Shown here: in pieces, positions 37,456 to 47,017 of the stretch
How the letters are laid out: each line of letters opens with the position of its first letter
Position numbering within the stretch: position 1 is the first letter of the stretch
DNA from: Vicingaceae bacterium
GTDB taxonomy: Bacteria > Bacteroidota > Bacteroidia > Flavobacteriales_E > Vicingaceae
Assembly (NCBI GenBank): GCA_018402765.1
Contig: JAGYIE010000002.1
Location: 434,001-498,000 of the forward strand
Reading direction: 5' to 3'
Length of the DNA stretch: 64,000 nucleotides
Notes under the pieces: generated by a model
What the model saw: the letters and a program-made list of their open reading frames with translations, nothing else
What the model was told of the DNA's origin: nothing
Databases searched by the model: none
Translations under genes and position numbers: made by a program

Positions 37456-38946
37456 ATGCAAAAAGGAGCTCTTTTTACTGCCCTATTTTTAACCTTATCA
37501 GCATTTATTTTTGCTAATAATAATGTTGAATTAGATACTTCTAATGATACTACTTTTATTCTATCATCAGATGATGAGGTGTTAAATATGATTGATAGTA
37601 TTGTAGCGTCTAAATTTATAGCTAGTTTTTCTCTTGACTCTTCCCTTTTTCTAGGAGAATTTGATTCTTTAAGTAATACTATTTCTGTCGATCATTTGTC
37701 AGATTCTATTATTCAGTATCGTCTTGAACTATTAAATAGAAATACTCCTTTTGATTTAACTTATAATGATTATGTTAAGTCATTCATAAAACTTTATGCT
37801 GACAAAAGAAGAAATTTGACAAGCAATGTTTTAGGTTTAGCCCCTTTTTATTTTCCAATGTTTGAGGAAGTTTTGGACCGATACAACATGCCTTTAGAGT
37901 TGAAATACTTAGCCATCGTTGAGTCGGCTTTAAACCCTCAAGCAAAAAGCAGAGTAGGCGCTATGGGTTTGTGGCAATTTATGTATCGAACTGGTAAAAT
38001 GTATGATTTGAATATTACATCATACTACGACGAACGTATGGATCCATATAAGTCTACTGTCGCTGCATGTGAGTTTATGACGGATATGTATAAAATGTAC
38101 GGTGACTGGAACTTAGTTTTGGCAGCATATAATTCTGGTGCAGGCAATGTAAATAAAGCCATTAGAAGGTCTGGTGGAAAAAAAGATTACTGGAAAATAA
38201 TCAATTATTTACCTCGGGAAACACGCGGTTATGTTCCAGCATTTATTGCTGTTAATTACATAATGAACTATTCTGCTGAGCATAATATTTATCCTTCTAA
38301 TCCACAGTATCCATGTATAAAATATGATACTGTTCACATTACGAAAGGAATTCTTTTCTCTGAGCTTGCTGATTATCTTGAAATATCTGAAAAAGATATT
38401 GCTTATTTTAATCCCATGTATAAATCTGCTTTGATTCCTATTTCTGATAAGCCCTTACCTCTTTGCTTGCCTTCAGATAAGATAGGATTGTATTTAACTA
38501 ATGAAAAGCAGATATATGCTGATTTAGACCGCAAAAACGCTGCAGATAGCGTTAAATTAGTAAAAGAAGTTGCTGAAATTAAGAATGAGTCTTTAGTTAT
38601 CCATAGAGTTAAAAGTGGAGAATATCTAGGTTATATCGCAAAAAAATATAATGTAAGTGTAAGTAACCTTATGGCTTGGAATAGTTTAAAAAGTACAAGA
38701 TTAAATCCTGGTGATCGATTATCAATATATTCTGAAGGATCTGCGCCTATTGTTTCACAAAAGAGTACAGTAAATTCATTAAGTAAAGATTTTAAATATC
38801 ATATTATTCAACCTGGGGATACATTGTGGGATATCGCTAAGAAATATAATGGGATTAGTGTAAATGATTTAAAGTCTATTAACAGCAATTTAAATTTTAA
38901 ATATTTAAAACCGGGAATGAAAATTAAAGTTCCTGTCGTTGGTTAA
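37456..38946 (+). CDS. Lytic transglycosylase (MltD-like) with two LysM domains
   Basis: 496 aa with a signal peptide ending FIFAN. The SLT catalytic domain spans about 125-280: the catalytic glutamate lies in AIVESALNP, followed by VGAMGLWQFM and LAAYNSGAGNVNKAI. Two C-terminal LysM peptidoglycan-binding repeats follow (HRVKSGEYLGYIAKKYNV near 378 and HIIQPGDTLWDIAKKYNG near 446). It cleaves murein glycan strands in the periplasm. Its 3' end overlaps the ORF-track start of the DUF4837 gene, but not the start chosen here. Confidence 0.93.
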   Translation: MQKGALFTALFLTLSAFIFANNNVELDTSNDTTFILSSDDEVLNMIDSIVASKFIASFSLDSSLFLGEFDSLSNTISVDHLSDSIIQYRLELLNRNTPFDLTYNDYVKSFIKLYADKRRNLTSNVLGLAPFYFPMFEEVLDRYNMPLELKYLAIVESALNPQAKSRVGAMGLWQFMYRTGKMYDLNITSYYDERMDPYKSTVAACEFMTDMYKMYGDWNLVLAAYNSGAGNVNKAIRRSGGKKDYWKIINYLPRETRGYVPAFIAVNYIMNYSAEHNIYPSNPQYPCIKYDTVHITKGILFSELADYLEISEKDIAYFNPMYKSALIPISDKPLPLCLPSDKIGLYLTNEKQIYADLDRKNAADSVKLVKEVAEIKNESLVIHRVKSGEYLGYIAKKYNVSVSNLMAWNSLKSTRLNPGDRLSIYSEGSAPIVSQKSTVNSLSKDFKYHIIQPGDTLWDIAKKYNGISVNDLKSINSNLNFKYLKPGMKIKVPVVG

Positions 38947-38959
38947 TTCTATCTACCTT

Positions 38960-39961
38960 ATGTTACATCGTCTGCTTTGGGTTATACCCCTAATTGTATT
39001 TTTTGCTTCATGTGATTCGGAAAGTTCTAATAGATCTTTACCAAGTTCCACTGGCAAGTCAGGGGAGTTAATTATTGTTGTCGATACAGCTTTTATTAAC
39101 AATAAAACTGGAGATGCTCTTGAATCTGTCTTTATGGAGGAGTTATACGGCGTCCCAAGAAGTGAACCTTTTTTTGATGTAGTATCTGTTCCTCCTAAAG
39201 GATTTACCTCAATGCTTAAAGTGGTTAGGAATGTTTTAGTATTAGATATCAATTCAGCAAATAAACCAGAGATAAAAATACAAAAAGACGTTTTTGCAAC
39301 TGATCAATTGGTAGTCACTATTGCTGCAAAAGGAGATCTTTCAGCGGCTAATATAATTTCGAAGAATAAAGAAAAACTGCAACAGTTGTTTGATCAAGAA
39401 GAAATCAGTAGAAAAAAAACTCGTCTTTTACAGAATATTGATATGGGTAGACGCGATTCTATCATATCAAAACATGGTTTTTCTATAGCTTTCCCGAAGG
39501 AATATTTTTTATCAATGGATTCTACTGATTTCTTTTTTCTTAGAAAAAATAAAGTAGTTGGTGAGCATCAGATATTGCAAGGGTTAATGGTTTACTCTTA
39601 CCCTTACACTGATGATTCTAATTTTGTTATAGAGAATATCGTTAACCAAATGGAATCCTTTATTACGAATGTAAAAGCTCAACCAAAAGGTTATATGCAA
39701 GTTGAGCGTCAATACCCTGTTTTAAGCGAGGAAGTCAATTTTAAGGATAATTATGCTATTCAACTTTCTGGTTTATGGCGGATGGAGGGCATTTTTATGG
39801 GGGGGTCATTTTTAAACTACACCTTTACGAATACCAGTAACACAAAACTTATAGGTATTTATGGCTTTGTATATGCCCCTAAATTTAACCACAGAGAGTA
39901 TTTAAGAGAGCTTAAGGCTTTAGCTTATACATTTGCTGAGTCTAGCAGTAAAAAGCCTTAA
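38960..39961 (+). CDS. DUF4837 family lipoprotein
   Basis: 333 aa from the ATG at 38960, where the signal peptide MLHRLLWVIPLIVFFASC gives a clean lipobox (FFASC). The ORF track starts 7 codons earlier. The sequence matches the Bacteroidota DUF4837 pattern (TGKSGELIIVVD, PPKGFTSMLKVVRNVL, YGFVYAPKFNHREYLRELKAL). Function of the family is not known. It follows the lytic transglycosylase by 13 bases, so a role in the cell envelope is a reasonable guess. Confidence 0.85.
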   Translation: MLHRLLWVIPLIVFFASCDSESSNRSLPSSTGKSGELIIVVDTAFINNKTGDALESVFMEELYGVPRSEPFFDVVSVPPKGFTSMLKVVRNVLVLDINSANKPEIKIQKDVFATDQLVVTIAAKGDLSAANIISKNKEKLQQLFDQEEISRKKTRLLQNIDMGRRDSIISKHGFSIAFPKEYFLSMDSTDFFFLRKNKVVGEHQILQGLMVYSYPYTDDSNFVIENIVNQMESFITNVKAQPKGYMQVERQYPVLSEEVNFKDNYAIQLSGLWRMEGIFMGGSFLNYTFTNTSNTKLIGIYGFVYAPKFNHREYLRELKALAYTFAESSSKKP

Positions 39962-39969
39962 AAACAGCC

Positions 39970-40686
39970 TTATTCACCAAAAACTGTTTCTAAGACATCA
40001 ATCGACTTTAATTCGCCAAATCCTTCTAAATGGATTCGGTAATATAAAAGCACGCTTTTCAATAATTCTCTTCTAACTTGTCCTGTTGATTTTATAGTAT
40101 TTAGATCACCAATGTTAGATATAGATAACATATAAAGTAATTCTGCATACTTACTATCAATAACTTCTTTGGAAGGTTCAGTATGTAATTGATAATTTCC
40201 TTCACTTAAATGAAACTGTAGACCTGGTTTCCATGATCCTTCAGGAAAGAATCCCAAATATCTTGTCATCTTAATTACAAAGTAAAGGTGAAAGTTTGCT
40301 TGACGTTCTAATATTTCATCATAATATAACAGATGATTTTTGATAAACTCATAAAGATCTATATTTGCTGTTTCTTCTCGTATACAATGGTACAGTAATT
40401 CATTAATAAATTGAATTACGGCACCCTTAGTCCAATCAGAATTTATCGATTTGTATGGTGTTTCAATATCTGCTGCTTTTATTCTTGCAAGTTTATTGTT
40501 TCCATGCTGCGAAGTTTCTATTTCAATCTGGTTAAGTCCTTGAAATATTGCGATTCTGTTTCCTTTTTTAGAAATGCTAGCTATATAAGACTTTAAGCCT
40601 TCTGTCTTTGTAAATAACTTAACTATTACTGAATTATCGTTGTATTTTGTAGTTTTTAAGACAATTGCTGATGTTTTTGTATTCAT
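39970..40686 (-). CDS. recO: DNA repair protein RecO
   Basis: 238 aa, normal length. The N-terminal OB fold starts KTSAIVLKTTKYNDNSVIVKLFTKTEG, the standard RecO opening. A helical C-terminal domain follows (FPEGSWKPGLQFHLSEG). No zinc-binding cysteines are present, as in many Bacteroidota RecO. With RecF/RecR it loads RecA at gaps. It ends 8 bases from the converging DUF4837 gene and lies one base after porZ on the same strand. Confidence 0.92.
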   Translation of the reverse strand: MNTKTSAIVLKTTKYNDNSVIVKLFTKTEGLKSYIASISKKGNRIAIFQGLNQIEIETSQHGNNKLARIKAADIETPYKSINSDWTKGAVIQFINELLYHCIREETANIDLYEFIKNHLLYYDEILERQANFHLYFVIKMTRYLGFFPEGSWKPGLQFHLSEGNYQLHTEPSKEVIDSKYAELLYMLSISNIGDLNTIKSTGQVRRELLKSVLLYYRIHLEGFGELKSIDVLETVFGE

Positions 40687-40687
40687 T

Positions 40688-43012
40688 TTAATTGATAAAC
40701 AGAAGTTTACTAATATTGGTTTTTAGGTTTCCCAGTCCATCACCAGATGTACTCATTATAAGATACACTCCTGTTGCTACCCTTTCACCGTTTATATTTT
40801 TTCCATCCCATATGGCCTGTCCACCTAAAGATTGTATTTCTCTAACTATTTTGCCACTAACATCTGTTATCTTAACTATTGAATTATTAACGAGTCCTCT
40901 TATTGCTATTGGGCCTTCGTAATCTGAACGAACAGGATTCGGATAGATTTCTACTTCATTAAAATCGTCAAATCCTTCAGTAGCGTCTCCTTTGTAGGAA
41001 ACTATTCCAACTTCAGTAGCCATAAATATTTCACCTGTTTTGTTGTCTATTGTGATACCAAATACATTATTTGAGATTAATGGACTATTCTCTCTTGTGA
41101 AGTGCAATAATTCTTTAGATCCATCTTCTGATAGTAGAAAGACGCCTTCGCCTTCAGTAGATATCCATTTCCTATTTGCCCCATCTATTTTTATGTCTGA
41201 AATCTTAATGGCTTCTAATAATATTTCAACATCAGCTCCTTGTTGTATTAAAATACGCTGTGCATCTTTATTCCCTTCAAATATTCCGTCTGGGTTATAA
41301 AAAACGGCTAGGCCATCATCTGTACCAATCCATAGTTCACCATCTTGGTCCACTACTCCTACCATCCCTCTTGCTCCTGGAAGACTACCATTACCTGGTG
41401 CGCTTGTAAGCAATAAGTTCCTATCATCGCGGCGATCGTCTATTGTTCCACCATCATCAAAAACAAGTATCTCTAGGTTTGAGCCTGACCGTGGTATCAA
41501 TACCCATTTTAGTCCTCCTTTTGTTATTAGTATATCTCCAATTGACTTTGATTCGGATATGTTTGTAGGAAAGTTATAGCTATACCAATTCCCATCTTTT
41601 GTGTAAACGCTAATAGTTGTATCTGTGTAGGTATTAGAAATCCATAAGTTACCGTTTGCGTCATAATTGGTGCCGCCAATACCAAACCATTTATAAGCTT
41701 GACGTGATGGTATTTTTGAGTTGGAGCTATCAAATCTATTAATTAATTCATCGTTTATAAACTCTAATAGTCCTGTTCCCCAAGAACCTATAAATAGATG
41801 ATCCTTGTCTTGTGGGTCTATCGTTATATTCAACAAGTCAAATAGTCCATTCAGCCTATTGTAGTTTTTGTTTGTAAGTGTTTTCCAGGTTCCATTTTCT
41901 AGGATGTTGATTTCAGGTTTTCTATATAGATTATTATATGGATTATCATATCCCCCGGGTACGGTATAAACTTTTCCATCTTTAGATTCTATTTTAAATA
42001 CTTGTTCTGATGCAGGGCCATTTGCCGAAAATGACTCGTTTTGGCTACCATTTACGCTTACTAGTCCCGAGTTCTCATCAGCATACCAGATTGTTTTAGA
42101 AAGGCTATCAAATGTTATGTCATTCGGATTAAAAGCTATATTATTTGGATATGCTGTTAGGGTGTCATTATAACTCTCCCTATTTTTGAACTTTATTATT
42201 GTAGAATCGCTCAAAATATTTAGTTCATTATTCAGACTTATAATTTTCTTGATATTATCTACTTGTACATTTTGTAATTTGCTCCATGTTCCGTTTTGTC
42301 TTATGAAAATACTATCTGCTGATCCTGGAAATGCTGTGCTTACCGCCACAATTTGATTATTATACAGTTCAACTTCTTTAAAAGGAAATCTTGATAAGGT
42401 TGTTTCACGTGTCCAATTTTGAAAGTCTGTTAGGTTACTGTTTAAGGATGCGTATTTTATCCCTGTGCTTGTTGCTGCAAATATGGTATCATTTTGTATT
42501 GTTACATCAAATATTGATTCAAACGATCCATTTGATCCTATGATGTAGCTATCAGACAACTCCTTTCTTGCTGTATTTAGTTTTAAAATTCCAAAACCAC
42601 ATGACAAATAAACAAATTCATTATCAACGAATGCATTGTTTATTGCCTTGTTAGTTATTGTCAGATTATCCTTTAAAAAAGGAATATTGTATATTTTTTC
42701 GTTAGCTAGTAAGTCTATGTTACCATTTGTATAAGCTATGACTAAGGTTTTTGATGTTTTAACGTACTCTAATTCTGCTATGCCTACATCTGATAGTCCA
42801 TTTACTTTACTTTTTCTAGATATTGAGTTATCTGTTTTATCTATAGAATATATTGCCGACCCTGTTGCACAATATACTTTTCCATCTGCTGCTGCCACTT
42901 TTTTTCCTGATTTATATGGCAGGTGGTCAGTCCAGGTTCCGATTGCTGTATTTTGTGAATATATGGTAGAAGTTAATATAACACCAACTACGGCAACTAA
43001 TATATATTTCAT
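40688..43012 (-). CDS. porZ: PorZ-like type IX secretion component with sorting domain
   Basis: 774 aa from the ATG at 43012; the ORF track extends 52 codons upstream, across the tRNA-Arg gene on the other strand, which is clearly wrong. After the signal peptide (ends TIYSQ) comes the PorZ-like opening IGTWTDHLPYKSGKKVAAADGKVYCAT. Two beta-propellers with repeats such as VDQDGELWIGTDDGLAVFY follow. A C-terminal sorting domain begins VEIYPNPV. In Porphyromonas PorZ is part of the attachment complex that feeds anionic LPS to PorU. It is co-transcribed with recO. Confidence 0.88.
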   Translation of the reverse strand: MKYILVAVVGVILTSTIYSQNTAIGTWTDHLPYKSGKKVAAADGKVYCATGSAIYSIDKTDNSISRKSKVNGLSDVGIAELEYVKTSKTLVIAYTNGNIDLLANEKIYNIPFLKDNLTITNKAINNAFVDNEFVYLSCGFGILKLNTARKELSDSYIIGSNGSFESIFDVTIQNDTIFAATSTGIKYASLNSNLTDFQNWTRETTLSRFPFKEVELYNNQIVAVSTAFPGSADSIFIRQNGTWSKLQNVQVDNIKKIISLNNELNILSDSTIIKFKNRESYNDTLTAYPNNIAFNPNDITFDSLSKTIWYADENSGLVSVNGSQNESFSANGPASEQVFKIESKDGKVYTVPGGYDNPYNNLYRKPEINILENGTWKTLTNKNYNRLNGLFDLLNITIDPQDKDHLFIGSWGTGLLEFINDELINRFDSSNSKIPSRQAYKWFGIGGTNYDANGNLWISNTYTDTTISVYTKDGNWYSYNFPTNISESKSIGDILITKGGLKWVLIPRSGSNLEILVFDDGGTIDDRRDDRNLLLTSAPGNGSLPGARGMVGVVDQDGELWIGTDDGLAVFYNPDGIFEGNKDAQRILIQQGADVEILLEAIKISDIKIDGANRKWISTEGEGVFLLSEDGSKELLHFTRENSPLISNNVFGITIDNKTGEIFMATEVGIVSYKGDATEGFDDFNEVEIYPNPVRSDYEGPIAIRGLVNNSIVKITDVSGKIVREIQSLGGQAIWDGKNINGERVATGVYLIMSTSGDGLGNLKTNISKLLFIN

Positions 43013-43071
43013 AATTTTTTTATTGGAATTGTTTAACCGAAAATCCTTTATTTTATTGTTTAAAATTAGTT

Positions 43072-43079
43072 TATATTTG
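43072..43079 (+). promoter_or_regulatory. Predicted -7 box of tRNA-Arg
   Basis: TATATTTG, exact TAnnTTTG, ending 10 bases before the mature tRNA 5' end. The nearest upstream TTG has only 13 bases of spacing. Confidence 0.45.
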
Positions 43080-43089
43080 CCATCCTTTT

Positions 43090-43163
43090 GGCCCCGTAGT
43101 TCAACTGAATAGAATATCAGATTTCGGCTCTGACGGTTGCAGGTTTGAATCCTGCCGGGGTCA
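43090..43163 (+). tRNA. tRNA-Arg (anticodon UCG)
   Basis: A full cloverleaf folds by eye. Acceptor GGCCCCG pairs with CGGGGTC (one G-U), discriminator A; D stem GTTC with GAAT; anticodon stem TCAGA/TCTGA around loop TTTCGGC, anticodon TCG; T stem GCAGG/CCTGC with loop TTTGAAT. CCA is not encoded. A strong terminator follows, so it is a single-gene transcript. Confidence 0.93.
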
Positions 43164-43169
43164 CACAAT

Positions 43170-43206
43170 AATAGTCCTCTTGTATTTCTCAGGAGGACTA
43201 TTTTTT
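43170..43206 (+). terminator. Terminator of tRNA-Arg
   Basis: A 10-bp stem (43170-43179 with 43193-43202) is followed by a T run of about six. It starts 6 bases after the tRNA. Confidence 0.9.
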
Positions 43207-43350
43207 GTTGAATTACAAAAAATTTATTGCATTATTCACAGTTAATTGGTTGTCAATATTTTATATATATTAAGTTTAAGAGATCTTTTTAACAAAAAGA
43301 TAGTCAAGGTTGATATGAGCATCAGATTTCTTAAATGGCTTTATTTGACT

Positions 43351-44229
43351 TTATTTCTTTATTTTATAGATTAAACTGGAATAATTTATGCTTTTTGAAC
43401 CTTGGTTGTTTGATTTTAATCCGTTAATGAAGGCATTAATATAGTTTATCTTTCCTGTTTTATATTTTTCACTTAGCATACTTACATAAAAGGAATCAAA
43501 TTTCATTGGTATAATATCCGTAACTGTCATTCCCTCTTTTTCCATTAATCTTTTTATATCTGATTTTCCAAAATGGTAGAGATGACGGGGGACATCATAT
43601 GCTGCCCAATTCTCTTTATAAATCGTTGCATCAAAAGATTCATAATTTGGTACAGCTATATATACATAGCCACTACTTTTTATTATTCTCTTTAATTCTT
43701 TTATTCTATCGCTTAAATGATAGACATGTTCTAGAACATGCCACATTGTTATTACATCAACTGACTCGTTGTGGATTTGTTTTAAGTGTATCTCAGGATG
43801 TATATCTAATTCATAATTGGTTCTTCCCAAATTTCTTGCGTCATTATCTGGTTCAATTCCTACTACTGTCCACCCTAATTTTTTGCAATAATCTAAAAAC
43901 TCACCGGTACCACATCCGATATCTAGCAGTCTGCCTTTTTTATTATTATCAGCAATTAAATTTTCTTTTTGTTTCAGTGTAATGTTTCTTACAGCTTGAT
44001 AAGCTTTATTAATTAGCCCTTTGTTAGTATTGCTATGAGATATATACTCCTCAGATTTATAATATTGTCCTATTTTATCCTCCTCGGGTATTGGATTCGT
44101 AAATTTAAAATTACACGAATTGCAAGAAACTATATTAAAATTCTCTTTACTTACTGTGTTGTCTTTACAAATTAAAAATGGTGAGAATTTCTCACCATTG
44201 CAAATTGGGCAGTTTGATAGTTCGTTCAT
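43351..44229 (-). CDS. Class I SAM-dependent methyltransferase with zinc-binding N-terminus
   Basis: 292 aa. The N-terminus has two CxxC pairs (CPICNG near residue 7 and CNSCNF near 36), a zinc-binding layout. The methyltransferase core follows with motif I LLDIGCGTGEFLDYC, motif II VVGIEPD, and WHVLEHVYHL, the UbiG/methyltransferase type-11 pattern. The YHFGKSDIKRLMEKEGM segment resembles enzymes that modify sugars or small metabolites. The substrate is unknown. It lies 30 bases after mnmG, with a parS-like site between them. Confidence 0.85.
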   Translation of the reverse strand: MNELSNCPICNGEKFSPFLICKDNTVSKENFNIVSCNSCNFKFTNPIPEEDKIGQYYKSEEYISHSNTNKGLINKAYQAVRNITLKQKENLIADNNKKGRLLDIGCGTGEFLDYCKKLGWTVVGIEPDNDARNLGRTNYELDIHPEIHLKQIHNESVDVITMWHVLEHVYHLSDRIKELKRIIKSSGYVYIAVPNYESFDATIYKENWAAYDVPRHLYHFGKSDIKRLMEKEGMTVTDIIPMKFDSFYVSMLSEKYKTGKINYINAFINGLKSNNQGSKSINYSSLIYKIKK

Positions 44230-44238
44230 TTATTTATT

Positions 44239-44254
44239 TGTTTCACGTGGAACA
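44239..44254. other. parS: parS centromere-like site (ParB binding)
   Basis: TGTTTCACGTGGAACA is the exact reverse complement of the classic parS sequence TGTTCCACGTGAAACA, 16 of 16. It lies in the short gap between the mnmG stop and the methyltransferase start. ParB would load here to spread along the chromosome and direct segregation. Confidence 0.85.
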
Positions 44255-44259
44255 TTATT

Positions 44260-46125
44260 TTACCTTCCTAAATGGATCATCAGAACAGAAATGTCTGATG
44301 GTGAGACACCACTAATCCTGCTGGCCTGTCCTAATGTTGATGGTCTAATATTGTTTAGTTTTTCTCTAGCTTCTGATGATAATGATTGAAAAGAAAAGTA
44401 GTCTATTTTGTCGCTAAGCTTTACCTCTTCTAGCCTAGTCATTTTTTCAGCCATGTCTTTTTCTCTATCAATATACCCTTGATATTTTATACGTATTTCT
44501 GCTTGTTCTATTATTTCAGTCGTATTGGGTTCTAGTGCTTCTCTTATAGAAGGTATAACATTTGATATCGATTTTAAGGTAACTTGTGGTCTTGTAATCA
44601 CGCTTGAAGCTTTGACTTTTTGTCTAATATTCGCTGTCTTATTCTCTGCTAAATATGTGTTTGTTTCTTCAGGTGTGATGCTAATATTATCAAGTTTCTG
44701 TAATAGTTGCTTAATTGAACCATTCTTTTCTTCCACCCTTTTTAGTTGTTCATCAGAAGCTAATCCAATTTTATATGATAGTGGTGTAAGCCTACTGTCA
44801 GCATTGTCTTGTCTTAATAGTATTCTATATTCTGCTCGTGAAGTGAACATCCGGTAAGGCTCTTTTGTCCCTTTAGTAATCAGGTCATCTATCAATACAC
44901 CAATATAAGCTTCATCTCTTTTTAAAATAAGCGCCTCTTTTTCTTTAACTCTAAGGTGTGCATTTATCCCTGCCATCATCCCTTGGCATGCGGCCTCCTC
45001 ATATCCTGTTGTTCCGTTTATTTGTCCTGCAAAGTATAAACCTTCTATAATTTTTGTTTCTAAAGTATGTTTAAGTTGAGTTGGAGGAAAATAGTCATAT
45101 TCTATTGCATAACCTGGTCTAAATATCTTTGCATTTTCAAAACCTTTCACTTGCTTTATTGCCTTTTCTTGTACATCTAAAGGTAATGATGTGGAAAAAC
45201 CGTTAACGTAAATTTCTACTGTATTCCAGCCTTCAGGTTCTATGAAAAGTTGATGCCTGTCTCTTTCAGAGAAACGTTCTATTTTGTCTTCTATCGAAGG
45301 ACAATATCGAGGACCTGTTCCTTCAATTGCTCCGCTAAACATTGGAGATCTATCAAAACCTTCCCTTAATATGTCATGAACCGTTTCATTAGTATATGTA
45401 ATAAAACAGCTTTTTTGCTCTTTTAAAGGGCTCGTTGTGTCTCGATAAGAGAATTTAGAAGGATTTTCGTCTCCTTTTTGCTCTTCCATTACTGAGTAAT
45501 CTAAAGACCTTCCATCTACACGAGGTGGTGTGCCTGTCTTCATTCTTCCCGCTTCAAATCCTAGACTTACTAGATCTTCGGTGATGCCAGTTGCTTTACT
45601 TTCTGCTGCTCTACCACCGCCAAAGTTTTTTTCGCCAATGTGGATTAGGCCATTTAAAAAAGTCCCGTTAGTAAGTATTACAGCTTTAGATTTAAAAGTG
45701 ACACCAAGATTTGTTTTTACGCCTGATACTTTACCGTTTTCCGAAACTAAACCCGTAACCATATCTTGCCAGAATTCAACATTTTTTGTTTGTTCCAACA
45801 TCAAACGCCATTCTTGTGCAAATAGCCAACGATCACTTTGTGCCCGTGGAGACCACATAGCGGGCCCTTTCGATCTATTTAGCATTCGGAATTGTATTGC
45901 TGTTCTATCCGTAATAATTCCCGAATATCCACCCATTGCGTCAATTTCTCGAACAATCTGTCCTTTTGCTACACCACCCATTGCAGGATTGCATGACATT
46001 TGAGCAATAGTGGCCATATTCATCGTGATAAGTAGTACTCGTGATCCCATATTAGCTGCTGCTGCTGTAGCTTCGCATCCTGCGTGACCTCCACCAACTA
46101 CAATTACGTCATATTCCTTTACCAT
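44260..46125 (-). CDS. mnmG: tRNA uridine-5-carboxymethylaminomethyl synthesis enzyme MnmG
   Basis: 621 aa, normal length. The FAD motif [14 protein letters not shown]-like opening is seen as [15 protein letters not shown], then [23 protein letters not shown], and the conserved C-terminal [17 protein letters not shown]. With MnmE it installs the cmnm5 group at wobble uridine of several tRNAs. It lies in the leftward operon after ybeY (24-base gap). parS-like sites sit on both sides of the gene. Confidence 0.96.
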   Translation of the reverse strand: MVKEYDVIVVGGGHAGCEATAAAANMGSRVLLITMNMATIAQMSCNPAMGGVAKGQIVREIDAMGGYSGIITDRTAIQFRMLNRSKGPAMWSPRAQSDRWLFAQEWRLMLEQTKNVEFWQDMVTGLVSENGKVSGVKTNLGVTFKSKAVILTNGTFLNGLIHIGEKNFGGGRAAESKATGITEDLVSLGFEAGRMKTGTPPRVDGRSLDYSVMEEQKGDENPSKFSYRDTTSPLKEQKSCFITYTNETVHDILREGFDRSPMFSGAIEGTGPRYCPSIEDKIERFSERDRHQLFIEPEGWNTVEIYVNGFSTSLPLDVQEKAIKQVKGFENAKIFRPGYAIEYDYFPPTQLKHTLETKIIEGLYFAGQINGTTGYEEAACQGMMAGINAHLRVKEKEALILKRDEAYIGVLIDDLITKGTKEPYRMFTSRAEYRILLRQDNADSRLTPLSYKIGLASDEQLKRVEEKNGSIKQLLQKLDNISITPEETNTYLAENKTANIRQKVKASSVITRPQVTLKSISNVIPSIREALEPNTTEIIEQAEIRIKYQGYIDREKDMAEKMTRLEEVKLSDKIDYFSFQSLSSEAREKLNNIRPSTLGQASRISGVSPSDISVLMIHLGR

Positions 46126-46135
46126 TATTTTTTAT

Positions 46136-46151
46136 TGTTTCACGTGGAACT
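46136..46151. other. parS: Second parS centromere-like site
   Basis: TGTTTCACGTGGAACT matches the parS 16-mer at 15 positions, differing only in the last base. It lies 10 bases upstream of the mnmG ATG, and its end overlaps the ybeY stop codon. Together with the perfect site at 44239 it brackets mnmG. Confidence 0.75.
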
Positions 46152-46596
46152 AAATAATTAGAGAGCGCAAATTTAGATAAAAATCCTCTTTTTGTCTCAT
46201 TATCAAAGCCTCTTCCACTTTTTTATCTTTGTATCCGCAAAGATGGAGAATACCATGAATACAAACACGCTCAAATTCGTCTATAAATTTGATTGACAAA
46301 TCATTAGAATTTTCTTTTACCCTTTCTAAACTAATAAATATATCACTATTGAGTAAATTTTCAAAACAATAATCAAACGTAATAATATCTGTAAGTGTAT
46401 CGTGGCGTAAATAGTCCTGATTAACTTTTAGTAAATAAGTGTCGTTACATAAAATGATATTAATAGAACCTATTTCTTTTCCCTCCATTTCGGCTGAAAT
46501 CGTTAGCCAATTCCTTAAATATGTTGATAGTTCTATTTCTGAAATATCCTCAAAGTGAATTTCTATTTCACCCAAAGGCTCATTAGTCATTTGCAT
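46150..46596 (-). CDS. ybeY: Endoribonuclease YbeY (rRNA maturation)
   Basis: 148 aa. The zinc motif is HGILHLCGYKDKK; the usual third ligand in HGxLHLxGYDH appears displaced or replaced, since the sequence reads YKDK in place of YDH. DTLTDIITFDY is the other family signature. It acts in 16S rRNA 3' processing and ribosome quality control. Its start overlaps the end of the ATPase gene by 14 bases. A second in-frame ATG lies two codons in. Confidence 0.92.
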   Translation of the reverse strand: MQMTNEPLGEIEIHFEDISEIELSTYLRNWLTISAEMEGKEIGSINIILCNDTYLLKVNQDYLRHDTLTDIITFDYCFENLLNSDIFISLERVKENSNDLSIKFIDEFERVCIHGILHLCGYKDKKVEEALIMRQKEDFYLNLRSLII

Positions 46597-47017
46597 AATT
46601 AATAAAGGTCAATTTAACAATCCGTCCACTTTCTTCAAAGCTAACTTTATCAGCTAGGTTTTTCATTAAAAAAACGCCTCTACCGTTGAGCTTTTCTCTA
46701 TTTTTAGGATCTGTTGGATCCGGCAGATTAGAGAAGTCAAAGCCCAAGCCTTCATCTTTAATTGTAAAAATAAGCTCGTTTTTAAGAGAAATACAGTTCA
46801 ATTGAACGTGTTTGGACTCATCGTTTTTGTTTCCGTGTACTATTGCGTTATTTATTGCTTCTGTAACTGCGATTAATATATTTCCAATACAGCGATCTGC
46901 TACATTTAAATGCTCGCAAATATGCTCTACTTTTTGCTCAACTGTAGTTATTGTTTTCTGTTTTGTAGGCAATAAAAAACTTTCGTCTAAAACAAGATTA
47001 CTGTTTAATGTTTTCAA
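46583..47017 (-). CDS. RsbW/SpoIIAB-like histidine-kinase-type ATPase (anti-sigma factor type)
   Basis: 144 aa GHKL ATPase domain alone. N box TEAINNAIVHGNKND, G1 box DEGLGFDFSNLPDP, G2 box NGRGVFLMKNLAD. This stand-alone form matches anti-sigma/serine-kinase regulators. The start is a TTG at 47017, since no ATG occurs before the domain. It overlaps the DUF4175 gene by 20 bases and ybeY by 14. No anti-anti-sigma or sigma partner is adjacent, so its target is unknown. Confidence 0.87.
   Translation of the reverse strand: MKTLNSNLVLDESFLLPTKQKTITTVEQKVEHICEHLNVADRCIGNILIAVTEAINNAIVHGNKNDESKHVQLNCISLKNELIFTIKDEGLGFDFSNLPDPTDPKNREKLNGRGVFLMKNLADKVSFEESGRIVKLTFINYAND

Noticed and set aside
39913-39960. 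Inverted repeat TAAGGCTTT / AAAGCCTTA at the end of the DUF4837 gene
   Set aside because: Loop of 30 bases and no T run, so it does not qualify as a terminator.
42401-42416. Third parS-like sequence, TGTTTCACGTG followed by TCCAA, inside porZ
   Set aside because: The left half and core match but the right arm does not, and it is coding sequence. Not counted as a site without a genome-wide comparison.
43013-43168. ORF-track extension of porZ upstream of 43012
   Set aside because: It runs antisense through tRNA-Arg; the signal peptide begins at 43012.
34389-43240. Single DnaA-box-like sequences TTATACACA (34389) and TTATTCACA (43232)
   Set aside because: Isolated, in AT-rich DNA where they are expected by chance, with no cluster or nearby dnaA. 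Not evidence for oriC.
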